From Polymyxa betae (taxonomy: Eukaryota > Endomyxa > Phytomyxea > Plasmodiophorida > Plasmodiophoridae): DNA of 64,000 nt. Each line of letters opens with the position of its first letter. The stretch's first letter is position 1. The stretch spans positions 169,461 through 233,460 of the forward strand of contig RBZT01000286.1 in assembly GCA_003693705.1 (NCBI GenBank), in the 5' to 3' direction. Positions 34,019-46,301 of the stretch are shown here, one piece after another. A program made the translations under genes and the position numbers. The notes beneath the pieces are model-generated. The model searched no databases and was not told the origin of the DNA. It saw only the letters and a program-made list of their open reading frames with translations.

Positions 34019-37000
34019 ATGCAGGTACCAGATAGAGACGAAATTGCCAATAAAGTGCAAATCCCCATTAATCCATCTCCACAAACCATAGCTAAACACA
34101 TTAATGAAGTTAACGACCACATTAAAGGCAGGATTACATCATGGATAAATCAAGTCTTAAACATTCAGCTAACACCTGATTCGCTGTTCGATCAATTACA
34201 AAGTGGAACAGTAAGCATTATTCAGGCTTCACCATTACCTGTTCTAATCTCGATCCAGATTCTCTATAAAATCCTTCATAAAATTGATCCAAATGCATCG
34301 TTGAGTCAAATTACAGAACATGCTCAACCTGGTTCTATCAGAGCCAGGCATAATATTACTGCCTTCTTACAATACATCAAGAATGATCTGAACTCAGACA
34401 AGATACGCCAATTCGAGCCAGATCAGTTCATTGAACGCACAGATCATGAGTAGCTCTTGGCTTATACATCTTCATCCCATCTCTAAAATGTCTTCGTAGG
34501 CCTTTGATTGATTGTGTTCTTGATTTGATCGATTATGCCTCAATAGAAAAGGGGTTTCCATGCCTTTCTATCGATGCCAATGTCTTGATCGAAAGGGAAC
34601 GATATCGGTCTCATTATTCAGGATTATCGCTACCAAGATCCAAGACCAGCAGCATTGTTGATGTGTCAAAATCCAACCATCGCCCTTCATCTGTCGCCGC
34701 ATACTCAAAATCTTCCAGACCTCCATCTGCACCGCAACACAATTATCTGATTGGAGGTGTCTCCCAGAATCAGCAAACTTCCAAGATCTCTCGTATTTTG
34801 CCTCCATTGGTCGAGGTAAGAATCAGGGCTTGTCTTCCATAGCAACCGAATCAAATAGTAATTAGAACGATATTGATGCCGGCTCTGAACTGGTTTCATC
34901 TACTGATAATGTGATAACCATGCTCGGCACCATTTCGGAGCAAACTTCGCCAAACGTCTCAGTTTTGCAGAATCCTCAACTGATCATGTCCTTGAAGAAA
35001 TCGGATAAGTTTGCTCCTCCAGGAATATCTGATATTCTAAGACAATTTTATGGAACATTGGCGAGTTTTCCAGAGCAGAATCGATTGCAGTCTATGTGCG
35101 AGCTCGTGATGCAGAATTCATCCAATTATTATGAAGAGATCGCTCAAGAAGAGGCTAACTTCAAACCTGTTACTGCTATCCAAATTGTTGTGAATCATAA
35201 GGGGGAGGCGCCAGATGACGACTTTCGAATTTTAGAGAACAATGATCGACCTGTTGACTTAAATCGGTCAATTAGTAACAGACAGCTATATTTAGCAGTT
35301 AGTCGTAATGATAACCAATCACCGATTACTGATATTCAGCTACAAGAGGCAGATCAAGAATCAATGCCGCCATATGGTTTCAATAAGGTATGTTGCTGTT
35401 GTTGACCAGGCTTATATTGATTAATGAAACAGATTCTGAGATCTGTAAGCGGTCTACCTGGAAATTTGAAATTTGGAACAGGAAGAGCTGGGTTATATCT
35501 GTGCTATAAACATGGACCTGCTGCTCCTATTATCGATCTGCAAATTTCTGACGATCCTCAGCCTGGCTATCGGACACTTCCTCAAAGGCTCCAATACTTT
35601 GGTTATAATCATGATTATGGTCAGCTTCTTTATGCTAAACCTATATATAGGCGATGTCGAAAGCGAAAGAGAGATGGGCAAAGGCCTAATGATCCATTAT
35701 AAGCCAGGACTGTTGCATATCATTTCAAGATTCGAATCTTACCTGAAACACGATCGCTGTCTTGAAGACTGTGGCCGCTCGGAAGCACTGGAGGTTTACT
35801 ACAGCCGTGCTTCGGCTCTGTTATGTACGAGATGCTGGCTCTATGGTCTGCTTGTACTGAACTGATGCAGGTCTGAGCTGCTATTCGTCGAATGCGACGC
35901 TAGTTCATCATTGCCTACATTATATAGGTCTATTAGGAACTTTACCTACTGATACGATACCCAGTCGACCTGTCAATATGGTGAGTAATGTTATATACCC
36001 TCTCTGTCCATAAACTGACTCATGAAATCCTAGCTATTGTGTGTTCTACTGAGTCTATGCCCATCATTGTCTATAGAGAGTCTACATCTACTTAATACTG
36101 CTATACGGGTATCTCGACAGATCTATCTCCATAATCTACACCATATTGATGCATGCACTGCTATTCACTATGTTCAAACTCTCATCTGCTACTCTCATCT
36201 CTACCCAGATCTGCTTCAGTCTCTGCTCAATCACACGCTCAGGCAGCGTCTACCACCTTATCCGATGTCGCCACAGCATCAGGCAGCGTCTTTGAAGAGA
36301 TGGATGAGAGATCATGTCATCGGATCCGTTCTCAATAATGTGCTATACTTCAAGGCTCTACAGTCTATCTCTGGTGCTGTAAAAGAAGATTCAATTGACG
36401 AAAATTGGATCACGCTGCAGTCTAAATCTATCTCTGAGATCGTGTCGAGCAACGAGCAAAGCCAGATTTTGGGAATTCTGGTGCTATTGTCGACAATATT
36501 AGCTGAACCACCCGATTCTTACGTTATGTCAAATCCAAATGATGAAAGTCGGCCAGAACATGCTGGCGTATTGGATTTTATCATTCAAATATGCGACCTA
36601 GGGCAATCGCATCTGAAATCATGCGAAGGCGCCATCCTATTGTTACGCCGAGTGGTGATTCCAACTGCAATTGAAGCCAGTATTACCGGATCTTATCGTC
36701 AGTCACACTTCCAGCGACTGATGAAACTTTTTATAACGCTCTATCGAAACTATGCTTCTGAGTTGAAAGTAGAATTAGGCGCTTGGTTCTATGCAGTCCT
36801 TCTAGATTTATTAGATTGCAAATCAACATCACATCTACAAAAATGGGATATATTGGAAGCTATAGAATTATTGTTGAACAGCGCTCAACAGGTTATCGAT
36901 GCGTTCGTCAACTTCGATAGTGGTTGCGAGCCTTTACCGATTTATGAGCGTTTAGTTATAATTCTTTCTGACATTTGCATCGAGCAAGTCTCGCCGTCTT

Positions 37001-39373
37001 TGAAATTCAGTCGTACTCATTCGAGTGCCAACCCAATCAATCAGAAATTCAGCCCAGAACTACAACACTTGAAGCGTTCTGCAATATCTATATTAGTTAA
37101 CATGTTGGAAATGCAATCACGCTGGTTAGCCAGTCATCTAATCGTCAATAACGTATACCAAGCTCCCGTTTCGAATTCGCCGAAATTATCTTCGAGCCCT
37201 TCACGAAAAGCTCTTAACTCACCAGTGGCGAAACTTTCCTGTTCGCCACGCAATCGCAAGCCCAGTTTGTTATCGCCAGCATCTGCTGACACTCCTCATC
37301 GTAGACGGTAAGGGTTTATTCACCACGATCGCTCCTTTTTTTGAAATTCTGTCTAGATCGTCATGGCGTGAACAGATGGTCTCACGAGATGCTCATCACC
37401 ATGCTATTCAAAAAGCGTTGTCCCTAGCAGCAAGCTCTTCTCTCAGTGCTGCAATCCGTTATTTAGTATTAGTAGAACATTCAATTCAACGTCGCGCTGT
37501 TCATGGGATTCAGTGGCGTCCAGTCGCTGTATTTTTATACCGGGCAAAAACACTGAACGAAGGCGAAGTTGGTGATATATTAGGAAGCGAACGCGATGAA
37601 ACGTTTTCTGCACAAGATTTTGATGACTTGCGTCGGGAGTTTACCGAGCTTTTGGACTTCACAAATCGCAGCTTTGAGTCTTCGTTACGATCTTTTGTCA
37701 ACGATTCTGGGTTCAGGATGCCTGAGAATAGAGAAAGCTGTGAACGACTTTTAACAGCATTTTCCGATGCCTACTGTCGCGATAACCATGCCGTCTTTAC
37801 TTCAAAAGCTTGTGCTTTCAAGCTGGCTAGGTCATTATACTTCCTGCGTAACGGTAGAATAACAGTGGCTTCTGACAATCGGCTATTAAATGATTTTGCA
37901 TCCTAGATGATAATGTAGAGTTTTCTGACTGGAAAAAATTGTTGGAGTGCAATACGTTAGAGGAAGAGCAACTTTTGGAATTGTTCTCCAATTTGAAGGC
38001 TTCTCCTCTAGGGCGTTCACAAGAACGTGTACCTTATCGGAAACTTAACAATGATGATGTGGAAAGGGAAACGCTTCTGGCGAAACAAAGCGAGAACAGT
38101 GTCCATAATGCTTTGGCGATCATAAGAAGCCGTTGGTCATACAAGAATAGATTTTTGTCTGGTGCGAGCTCAGTTAGCATTGTAAGCTACATGTTCGATA
38201 TGTCCTGGGTTTATTTTCTAGGATGTTTATCGTCACCGGTTATCAATGCGTTTGCTGATAATGACCTCATTTTGAATGGGTTGATGCATGGGACTATCTG
38301 TGCTCTACTTCTTTCCAAAACATCAGAAACCGATTCCTTTCTCAATGTTCTTGCGAAATATGCATATTTATGTTCAACCAAAGATCCTGCCGATCGGCAG
38401 AAGATTACTCTGCTATCTGGAGCTTATATGTCTCAAGAATGGATCACAAAATTTAAATCTTTACCAACAAGGCAAGCGAGTGATTGGTTACTCGACGTTG
38501 TTCATGATATCCGAAATCGGATGAACTTTAGCAAAGAAAGAAATCGTATCGTTCAAATTCAATTGACATTATCTTCTCCAATTGATCTCTTTTCGGGAGA
38601 AAAAAGGGTAATTTTGATGCAGGCGGACTTGATCAGATTATGTAAAGCAGGCAAATCAGCAATTTTGCATCGATTATATCTGTTCAACGATATACTTTTA
38701 TATGGGAAACTGGACGCGAAATCGATCTTTCTGAAAAAGCCCCGCGTTCTGAATTTGCTGACTTGCAAACCTCTAACCTATGAGGTCCCGAAATGTAAGT
38801 CCCAACTATGGCTGCAACATTGCAAATTGGGCCAATTTATTTGCTGTAGCTATTTCATCCAAGTTGAAAAACGTCATACCTGAGAAAAACTACGGGATAG
38901 AGATTCGGAGTAGTAAGAAGAACTTGTTGTTCGTCAGCAATTCTCCAGATGAATGCAAACGGCTGATAAGCACTATTAACGCCTCTATTCCTGGGCTTCT
39001 GCATATTCACTACCAGAGAATGGAAGGTACCATTATTCGGATACAACGTTGCCATTTAATGATATGGAACAAAGACATCAAAGAGGGATTATTGTCGTCC
39101 GATACCTTAAAGTCGGATCAGTCGTGTTTCTATTGCCTCAGATATTTCACTGTATTTAATAGAAAGGTAAACACAGAAAATGTAGACTATTCAGTATCAA
39201 ACATAATTGTATAGCATGAATGTGGAAGATGCCACCTACCAGTGTGCATCAGTTGTTTACCTGGGAAGATACCAGGATTAGGTTCAGGTACAAAAAAAGT
39301 AAAGGCATGTGATGGATGTATCAAACTAGGTAGACGCCTTTCACTCGATGATATTGATCAAGATGGCGATTAA
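34019..39373 (+). CDS. Very large ARF-GEF-like protein: CH - MABP - HUS - Sec7 - HDS1 - PH - FYVE
   Basis: Read as one gene of about a dozen exons. A calponin-homology domain (34019-34550; GRITSWINQVLNI, FEPDQFIERTDHEPLIDCVL across an intron) is followed by a Ser/Pro linker. A MABP beta-prism comes next (35160-35720; FNKILRSVSGLPGNLKFGTG, YLCYKHGPAAPIIDL). HUS-type alpha-solenoid follows, with VIDAFVNFDSGCEP (36900; the conserved N-Y/F-D-C/S-D motif). The Sec7 domain is at 37340-38010 (AVHGIQWRPVAVFLYRAKTL, LNEGEVGDILGS). HDS1 is at 38090-38400, PH at 38600-38980 (LYLFNDILLYGKL, IEIRSSKKNLLFVSN) and FYVE at 39110-39373 (CFYCLRYFTVFNRK, HECGRCHLPVCISC, CDGC). The catalytic loop reads FRMPENRESCERL where active Sec7 domains have FRLPGExQ, so the glutamic finger appears lost. 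The junction at 35640-36000 is the weakest: it needs a 25-nt intron, and two adjacent genes are possible. ARF-GEFs load GTP on ARF at Golgi or endosomes; FYVE would bind PI3P. Confidence 0.6.
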
Positions 39374-39545
39374 TTAATGATATCTAAACTGAAATTTAAA
39401 AGTCGATGTCTTGGTCTGGATGCTGCGAAGAGGCTCAGTTTATGCTGAAGAGATTGATAGCTTGGAAGTGACAAAACCCGTCGTGGCAGGTTTTTTAGCG
39501 TAGATCTTCTCTACTACGGTAGCTTGATATCTGAGTCATATCAAC

Positions 39546-40928
39546 ATGGGCACTTCATTCTTAAATCTGCCTCTCAATAATGATCACGAACAGACTTTAC
39601 CAGATCAACTGGAGAAACTCGTTCCTGAGGCCAAATTATTTGTTGCCTTACTGCGTCTTGAACAACGAATCGATGCCAACATTACCAGAAGCAGGCTGCA
39701 GGCCGTCGAAATGCTACACAGTTCCAACAAGGTCTAACTTTGGTAGATTTCCTGCGAGTTTCCTGACGCATTCTAGATGTATAGGATCTTAAGAATATTT
39801 CTCTCCCACCAAGTCTTTGGAGAAGACATTATTATTCATATCCAAGGCCAACTTGTCAATCCAGATGTAAATTTTTTAGTCGAAAATTTCGTATGAATGT
39901 GACTCTATCTAGACTGGCAATTTGGACATGAAGAAATACAGATTTTCGGATTTCATTCGTAGTGCTGTCGTTGTGCTTGATTCCAACGTCTTTCGAGGTA
40001 AATTTCAGAAACTGTGTGGCTCTTAATATCGAAACGATTATCAGGGAAATCATATTCAGAATGGGCAAGATCTAATGAATCGGAATCTGTTGATGGATTT
40101 GAACTGCGAGCTTCTCGACCAGATCCTGCTATTGATTCTTTTTGTCGTATACAACTGATGCTGGACGATTATCCGAAAAGATATACAGTGCCAGAGAAGT
40201 TATCAGCTGCTTTAGGTTGCCAGCAGGAGACATTTGACCGCCTTATGATGGCGCTATGGGCTTATATTAAGCGAAACAATCTTCAGGTCCCCATTGTTTC
40301 AGTTATTTATGACATTTTGATATTGTGTTCTTAGGATGCTGACGATCCAATGACTATTGAGTTCAATGAATCTTTAAGTGAAATTTTCGGCTGTAGCTCG
40401 ATAATGATGGACCAAATTGGTGCATCGTTATTATCGTTATTGTCTCCTGCTGAACCAGTCACTTTTATGTATCATTTAACAATGTCAAATGATCCACTGT
40501 TGTCTCGTCAAGTTTATGAGGTTGCCTTGCAAATACCTCAGACAGAAGGCATGCATGAATTGGGTATTGCGATTGTTCGCATGAAGTGCTGGAGCTCTAA
40601 TCAGTGTCAAAAGAAAAATTTGTCCAGGTTGACAAGGGGTCTCAGGAAAGAATCACTGCGTTAAATTTACGATGTACGGGGCTATTAAAAGAGATTGCTC
40701 TCCATCAGAGAAGACACGAAACCATGTTGGCATTCAATGAATCTCCTGTCGATGTAGCAAGGCTTCAGCTGGAAACTGCCAAGCAAAGCCTAAAGGTCTC
40801 TTTTAATTATTCGATGTCGATATCTGACTGTTCGACAGATTCTGCAGTATGGCAGTCCTCAGGCTAGCGTTGATGCAGCTCGAAGGGCGATCATTGACGA
40901 TCTAATAGCTCCATCTAAAATGACATAA
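39546..40928 (+). CDS. Swp73/Rsc6/BAF60 (SMARCD) chromatin-remodelling subunit with SWIB domain
   Basis: Start MGTSFLNLPLNN at 39546. LEKLVPEAKLFVALLRLEQR and IDANITRSRLQAVEML match the N-terminal core of the family, then ILRIFLSHQVFGED after an intron. SFCRIQLMLDDYPKRYTVPE, KLSAALGCQQETFDRLMMAL and WAYIKRNNLQ, DADDPMTIEFNESLSEIFGC form a complete SWIB domain (40130-40470). FMYHLTMSNDPLLSRQVYEV follows. The C-terminal coiled region ends DDLIAPSKMT. Seven or so exons. The protein is a core module of SWI/SNF-type remodellers in the nucleus. Only one such gene is visible in this window, so whether it serves one or two complexes (SWI/SNF, RSC) cannot be judged. Confidence 0.88.
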
Positions 40929-41091
40929 CTAGATATTACAATGAAATTTAACCATTTGTTAAACAATGGATATGAATATGGCTGTAGTGGCGTGTGCCTG
41001 GTTATCTGAGGCAATTACACTTTTGTGGTGATGATAGAGGTGAACGTATTGCTGGACTGTTCCGTTTGATCTGGATCTGGTTGCTTCTCTA

Positions 41092-42111
41092 ATGGCATAT
41101 GCAGCACCAGCTGGTGTCTCAATCCAATGTAAAACTATGAGGCATGCCAATGAGGATAGATTCACTGTCATTGAATCAATGCCTGATTATTCTGATTCTG
41201 GTAACATCTTCTCCAATCCATTACTTTCATATCAACATTGCGCTAGTCTCGTTTTTCGCTGTCTATGATGGGCATTGTGGTGATTCCTGTTCTGCATTTC
41301 TAGCTGAAGCTCTCCATAAATATGTGACTGGTTCAATCGCCTTTCAAAATCGCGATTTTAAAACAGCATTGTCTGAAGGGCTATTAGCCGCTGAAAAGAA
41401 TTATCGTAATCAGTTTGAAAATCAGGTTAAAGGCGATCCGACTGCCACTCCTGACAATCCTAAACGTATCTCTGTTGTTAAGATCACAGCAATTAATACT
41501 GATCTATGTATTTTAGCGTCAGCTGGATCATGTGCAGTCTGTGTAATACGAACTAAAACACAATTGTTCATAGCAAATCTGGGTGATTGCCGAGCTGTGG
41601 CTGCTGTTAACAGCATGTCCAAGATGCTAACAAGAGATCATAAGGCCAGTGATCCAATTGAGAAGGTAAAGTGATTTCTGCAACTAGATTGTTGACTGAT
41701 TATCAAGCAGGCAAGGGTCGTGGAAGCTGGAGGATTCGTTCGTTCAAATCGTATGTTTGGATTGATGTCAGTAACACGTTCGATTGGCGATTTCGAATAC
41801 AAATTGGGGAATATAACAGGGACCTTAATATGTACGCCTGAATTACATCAGGTAGATAGCTCTAGCTAGTTTCTAAACTAAATCTGATGTTTGTGCAGGA
41901 AGAGATCAGTCCACAGCATCAATGCTTGATAATGGCATGTGATGGTCTCTGGGATGTCGTTGATAATGCATTGGCAGTGGAGACGGCTCTTGATAGTCTG
42001 AGAGCTGGCAAGACAGCCTCTGAAACAGCTTTTGCCTTAGCTGAATTAGCACAGCAACGTGGAAGTAAGGACGATATCACAGTTATTGTCATTCCACTGA
42101 ATATATCCTAA
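41092..42111 (+). CDS. PP2C-family (PPM) protein serine/threonine phosphatase
   Basis: Start MAYAAPAGVSIQCKTMRHAN (41092) leads straight into motif 1 (MRHANEDRF). All hallmark motifs follow: FFAVYDGHCGD, FIANLGDCRAVAA, LTRDHKASDPIEK, SNRMFGLMSVTRSIGDFEYK, CLIMACDGLWDVVDN and SKDDITVIVIPL. The metal-binding aspartates (NEDR, YDGH, ACDG, KDD) are present, so the enzyme should be active. About 310 residues in four exons, with introns after SDS, EK and LHQ. There is no targeting signal, so cytosolic or nuclear. The family reverses stress and MAP-kinase phosphorylation in fungi; the particular substrate is unknown. Confidence 0.9.
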
Positions 42112-42331
42112 ACCTTAACTCAACGTCCCTCAATTAGTAGAATAAATGCATCCTCCATTGCATAGATCTGTAATAACTGACAATATCTGCAGCAGAGTTG
42201 ATTATTATGCTTGTACTTGATAGAGAGAAAAATGTGAAATGTCATTCGACATGTGTAATCCGTGTTTCCAGAGAAATAGGAAGGCGTTATTCAGTCGTAA
42301 ATAAATGCAAGAAACTATGATGACTGTTAGA

Positions 42332-42717
42332 TCAATCTTGATCTTCAGGTTGATCAGCCTCATGATCGTCATTGACTTGCTCGTTAGCTGCTGCCGACTG
42401 TGCAGCAGCTAAAGCTTCCGCCTGTTGGATAGCGTTAGGAAAGCTGCCAGAAGCATCATACCTATTCAGTATTAAAAAATAGGGCAATCAGCCATATTAG
42501 GCGGAGACCTTCGATTATCAAGGAATAGCCTCCACATACCAGACGATATCAACGTCGTGGTATTCTCCCAGGAACTATAATGATCGCGTACATGTTCAGA
42601 ATATGTAGACCTTTTAGGTCTCCTGGTGATATTTGTCTTCCTGACCTTCTTCTTATGCTTATCCTTTTCGGATGATTTCTTGATCTTCTTCGGTATAGGA
42701 GCTAATTGCTGGCTCAT
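42332..42717 (-). CDS. Small basic protein with acidic Ala-rich tail, unknown
   Basis: Two exons: MSQQLAPIPKKIKKSSEKDK and a strongly basic stretch, RPKRSTYSEHVRDHYSSWEN, then after an intron (about 42463-42546; donor at GTCTGG) YDASGSFPNAIQQAEALAAA ending QVNDDHEADQPEDQD. About 105 residues, likely nuclear from the Lys/Arg cluster. The join is in frame and keeps the composition consistent. No family recognised. Its stop is about 220 bases from that of the convergent phosphatase gene. Confidence 0.45.
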
Positions 42718-42922
42718 TTAGAGAAAATGGAAGTATTAATACTTGCAAACGCGATATTGAATATTGTAAAATGTTGGTGTTTAAATGAAATTTGCGTACG
42801 CAAGTATTGAAGAATCCATTTGATTTTTTATACACATACAGTATTGATGGGATTTATGGCACTATAATCTGTAGACCATACCTGCATCTGTGCTTGCTCC
42901 AAGGGTTATTTACTATCAAATT

Positions 42923-44758
42923 ATGATGGAGACCGATCAAGTTCTTGTCCAAGAACCAGCTCCATTGCCGCCCTTACTTCATGCATTGCATGCGTTGAGG
43001 CATCCATCTTTGTCCATAGATCAAAGGAGGCTGTTACTGGCTGAGATTAAGCAGCTACATCGGGAAGTTAATCTCCATCTGGATAAGACTAATGAGGATA
43101 CAATGGCTGCTAAATTATCACTGGATGCACTTGCTCTCCAGTATAACAGCTTAATTCGTGAGAAGGAGTATGTTCAGAAGGAGATGCATATATGTCGAGA
43201 GAGTATCAAATTCGAACAGCATGATCTAGTGAGCCTAGATGAGTTCATGTCTCAAGCTCCCGAACATCTAAGAACTGCAGAAATTGTCCAAGATTCTCAT
43301 AGATTGTATATGTCCAGATTAGTATTTGAAGTACTTTATTATATTTTGCCTCCTATTCGATGATCATTTTATCGAATAGGAAACTCAACGACGCGAAATG
43401 ATGAAGCAGCTTGAGAGTCTTAATCTGAGTAAGAAAGGGCTGATATCAGCTAACGAAGAAATGAAGGCGCTTCTGGACTCGATACCTGCCCATTTGGAAC
43501 GTATCATGAAGGCAGCTTTACCACTGAGAAAACATATGACTTTACCAACTACTGTCATTCTTCCAGATTCTAAGGTAATTTGCTGCTTATAATATTATTC
43601 AATATTTAACACATCATTATGCACAGATGGAAACGTTATGTCATCCTTTATACACGTTATATGTGGCTTTCTCTACATATATCAATGTATTTCAGGATAA
43701 TTTGATCGATGTTCGAATCGAGATTTGTTCTGATCCTTTAGAAGTATTATCGGGTGATACTGAGTTTAAATTACACCCATATAGTGTATTTGTTACGATT
43801 AAGGAGCCCAATATATCTGCTGGTTTAGATTTGGTGTTCTCAGCACTCTATCCTGGTCCAATCATTTTTGTTAAAGGAGGATCCAACATTCTCACTGACC
43901 TTTATTCGGAAGATGATGGAACCACATTTCCTAATTCCATGCAGCATGTTGTTGAGATTGCAACCAATATCAAGTATTTATTGTTGGAATGTTCGATCTG
44001 ATATGTTTCTAATTGGGGCTGTAGAGAGCTCTCGTTAATTGGAACACCTTATAAATGGGCCCAGGCTCTTTGTGCTATCTATCACCATCCAAACCAGACT
44101 CCAAATGCTCGCTCTTTCATCTCTTTAATTCGAGATCGTATGTCTAATCATGTTCAGCTTCAACGTCATATATCTGCTCTAGGTAAGTCGCCAATCGTTC
44201 TGCTCAATGTCTGAAATTTTTTGTAGAATCATTGGATATTCGCATTCCAGCCTCTCTGATGAACGAATTTCGATTCAGTCCTCGTTCCAAGCTATCATCG
44301 TTCAGGTGCTTGTCGCCTCGGTTATATGAATGCGTGTTTCAGCATATTTCTGGTCTTGGTGCAATAACAATTATTTCTGAAGTACATCCAGATTATCCAC
44401 ATCGAATGCCTTCCGTTCAAATAGCTGTTTCAGTATCTGACCCTGACGATCAGTTTGAAACCATCGCTGAGCAAGTTCAATACGAAGTATATTTCTGCTT
44501 GCTGTATTATGTTTTTGTGTTTTAACGATCCTGTAGGTTAATAGTTATTTCCAGCTAGATAATAGGCTAGAACCGGTCCTGTTACCCTATCTGCTTCGCC
44601 ACATACAGATGCTATTCGATGTAAGCATGTGTGCAATTGGTCGTGATACTGATGAGCAAACGAAATTGCTGGTGCGTTTGCGTCGTGGACGTGACCGACG
44701 TCTTCCTTTATTCTATGATGAGAAAGTACAGATGTTTCGAGCTCGTACAAATATATAA
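42923..44758 (+). CDS. THO complex subunit 5 (THOC5)-like
   Basis: Start MMETDQVLVQEPAPLPPLLH (42923; another in-frame ATG lies at 42890). The N-terminal half is a long coiled coil (LLLAEIKQLHREVNLHLDKT, REKEYVQKEMHICRE). HDLVSLDEFMSQAPEHLRT corresponds to the IDLVSLEEF-APP motif of THOC5. After an intron come ETQRREMMKQLESL, then HPLYTLYVAFSTYINVFQ and PYSVFVTIKEPN, LVFSALYPGPI, SLRELSLIG-type strands. The RWD-like C-terminal half ends KVQMFRARTNI at 44758. Six or so exons. THO couples transcription with mRNA export; THOC5 is absent from budding yeast but kept in many other fungi. Confidence 0.78.
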
Positions 44759-44810
44759 AACAACTAAGATGGCGTCACTGTACAATTTTCTAGCTAATAC
44801 AATCAGAGAG

Positions 44811-44876
44811 GGAGTATGTGTGTGTGAGAGAGATAAATAGATAGACCGAGAGAGAGAGAGAGAGAGAGAGTGAGAG
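44811..44876. repeat. GT/GA-rich microsatellite with pure (GA) run
   Basis: A short tract of GT and GATA units leads into 23 bases of uninterrupted GA at 44848-44870. It lies in the 200-base spacer between THOC5 and the Gyp1-like gene, within the presumed promoter of the latter. Confidence 0.85.
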
Positions 44877-44958
44877 TACCATCTGATCTATGTCATCCTG
44901 CCGTTATTTAGTAGTAGTTATAATGGACATGTTCTTCATAATATATATATAATAACAT

Positions 44959-46257
44959 ATGTCAATCACCAATAAGCTTCCTGTAGCTTGCCAAAGGTCC
45001 AGTCAGTCCTCGATTTCGAATCAGATCATTGATGATAGACCTCGAGCTTCTCGCTTCATTAAAGCATTAACAGCTGGCACTATAGATCTAGGTATGTCCA
45101 GTCTGGTATTGCCATTATGATCATGAAGCTTGGTCTCCAGATCAGTTGAAGAAGCTGGGATGGTCTGGAATCTCAGCTGAATCCCGTGCTAATGTCTGGC
45201 TGGTATTGCTGCAAGTTCTGCCTGTCTCTGTCGATCTATGGCAGATCACATTAAATAAACGTCTAGCTGCATATCGTGATCTAGTACAACAGTTCTGGAC
45301 AGATTCAGATGCAACAACCACTACTACACCACAAATGCAGAATACACTAAAACAGATCAGGAAAGATGCACCTCGAACTCAGCCAGGATTTCCATTATTT
45401 CAGCACACGAAATTACAAGAAATGATTATTCGAGTATTATACATATGGGCTATTAGACATCCTGCTACTGGTTATGTACAAGGTGGGATATTTGCCATTC
45501 TTTCTCAGACAACATTTCCTTATTCAATCTAGGTATCAATGATCTTCTCGCGCCATTTATATTCGTTTTCTTCAGTGAGACATTCTCGGGCGATTTTTAT
45601 AAGGTTCAGTTGGAAGCTATTGATGACGCTACATTCGAACTAATGGAATCGAAATGCTTCCATTGTTTAACGAAAATCATGGAAATGGTTCCAGATATGT
45701 ATCTATTTGGTCAACCAGGTTCATTATTCAATATGATACTGTCATATTCTAATATGATTCATTTTAGGTATTCAAAGAATGATATATCGATTAGAGCAGC
45801 TTATTAAGAAAATTGATGGTAATTGTCAACAAAACACATTTTCTGATTGTAGTTGACATTCTTGCTGCAGTATCGCTGTATCAGCATTTTAGCAATCAAG
45901 AGCTGCAGTTTGTTCAATTTGCATTCCGTTGGATGAATTGTTTCTTAATACGTGAAATGCCATTAGAAGTGATAGTTCGATTATGGGATACATATTTAAG
46001 TGATGAGAATAATACTGGCTTTACAGTATTTCATGTATATGTATCTGCTGCTCTTTTAATGTTCTATTCACCTCATCTTAAGGTAACTAACTCTCACGAT
46101 TTTTCGGTGCTCATTATTTCTATAGACTTTGGAGTTCCAAGAACTCATGTTGTTTCTGCAAAATATGCCTACAAAACAGTTATCCAACAGGGATATTGAA
46201 TCAATATTATCCCAATCATTCGTATATCAATCAATATTTAACAATACGAAATTTTAA
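44959..46257 (+). CDS. Gyp1/TBC1D22-like Rab GTPase-activating protein
   Basis: Start MSITNKLPVACQRSSQSSIS at 44959, a short Ser-rich leader, then a full TBC domain. LKKLGWSGISAESRANVWLV opens it. The arginine finger is in IRKDAPRTQPGF and the glutamine finger in GYVQG at about 45473-45487. ILYIWAIRHPATG, DATFELMESKCFHCLTKIME, LQFVQFAFRWMNCFLIREMP and VIVRLWDTYLSDENNTGFTV follow; the tail is LEFQELMLFLQNMP. The domain order and WAIRHPA motif point to Gyp1/TBC1D22, GAPs for Ypt1/Rab1-type GTPases at the Golgi. Introns interrupt after YVQG, GQPGS-like (about 45768-45830) and LK. Stop at 46257 lies 45 bases from the stop of the convergent gene. Confidence 0.9.
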
Positions 46258-46301
46258 ATCAACAAATATAACAATTAGCAATTGATAACGTCGTGGTCAT
46301 C

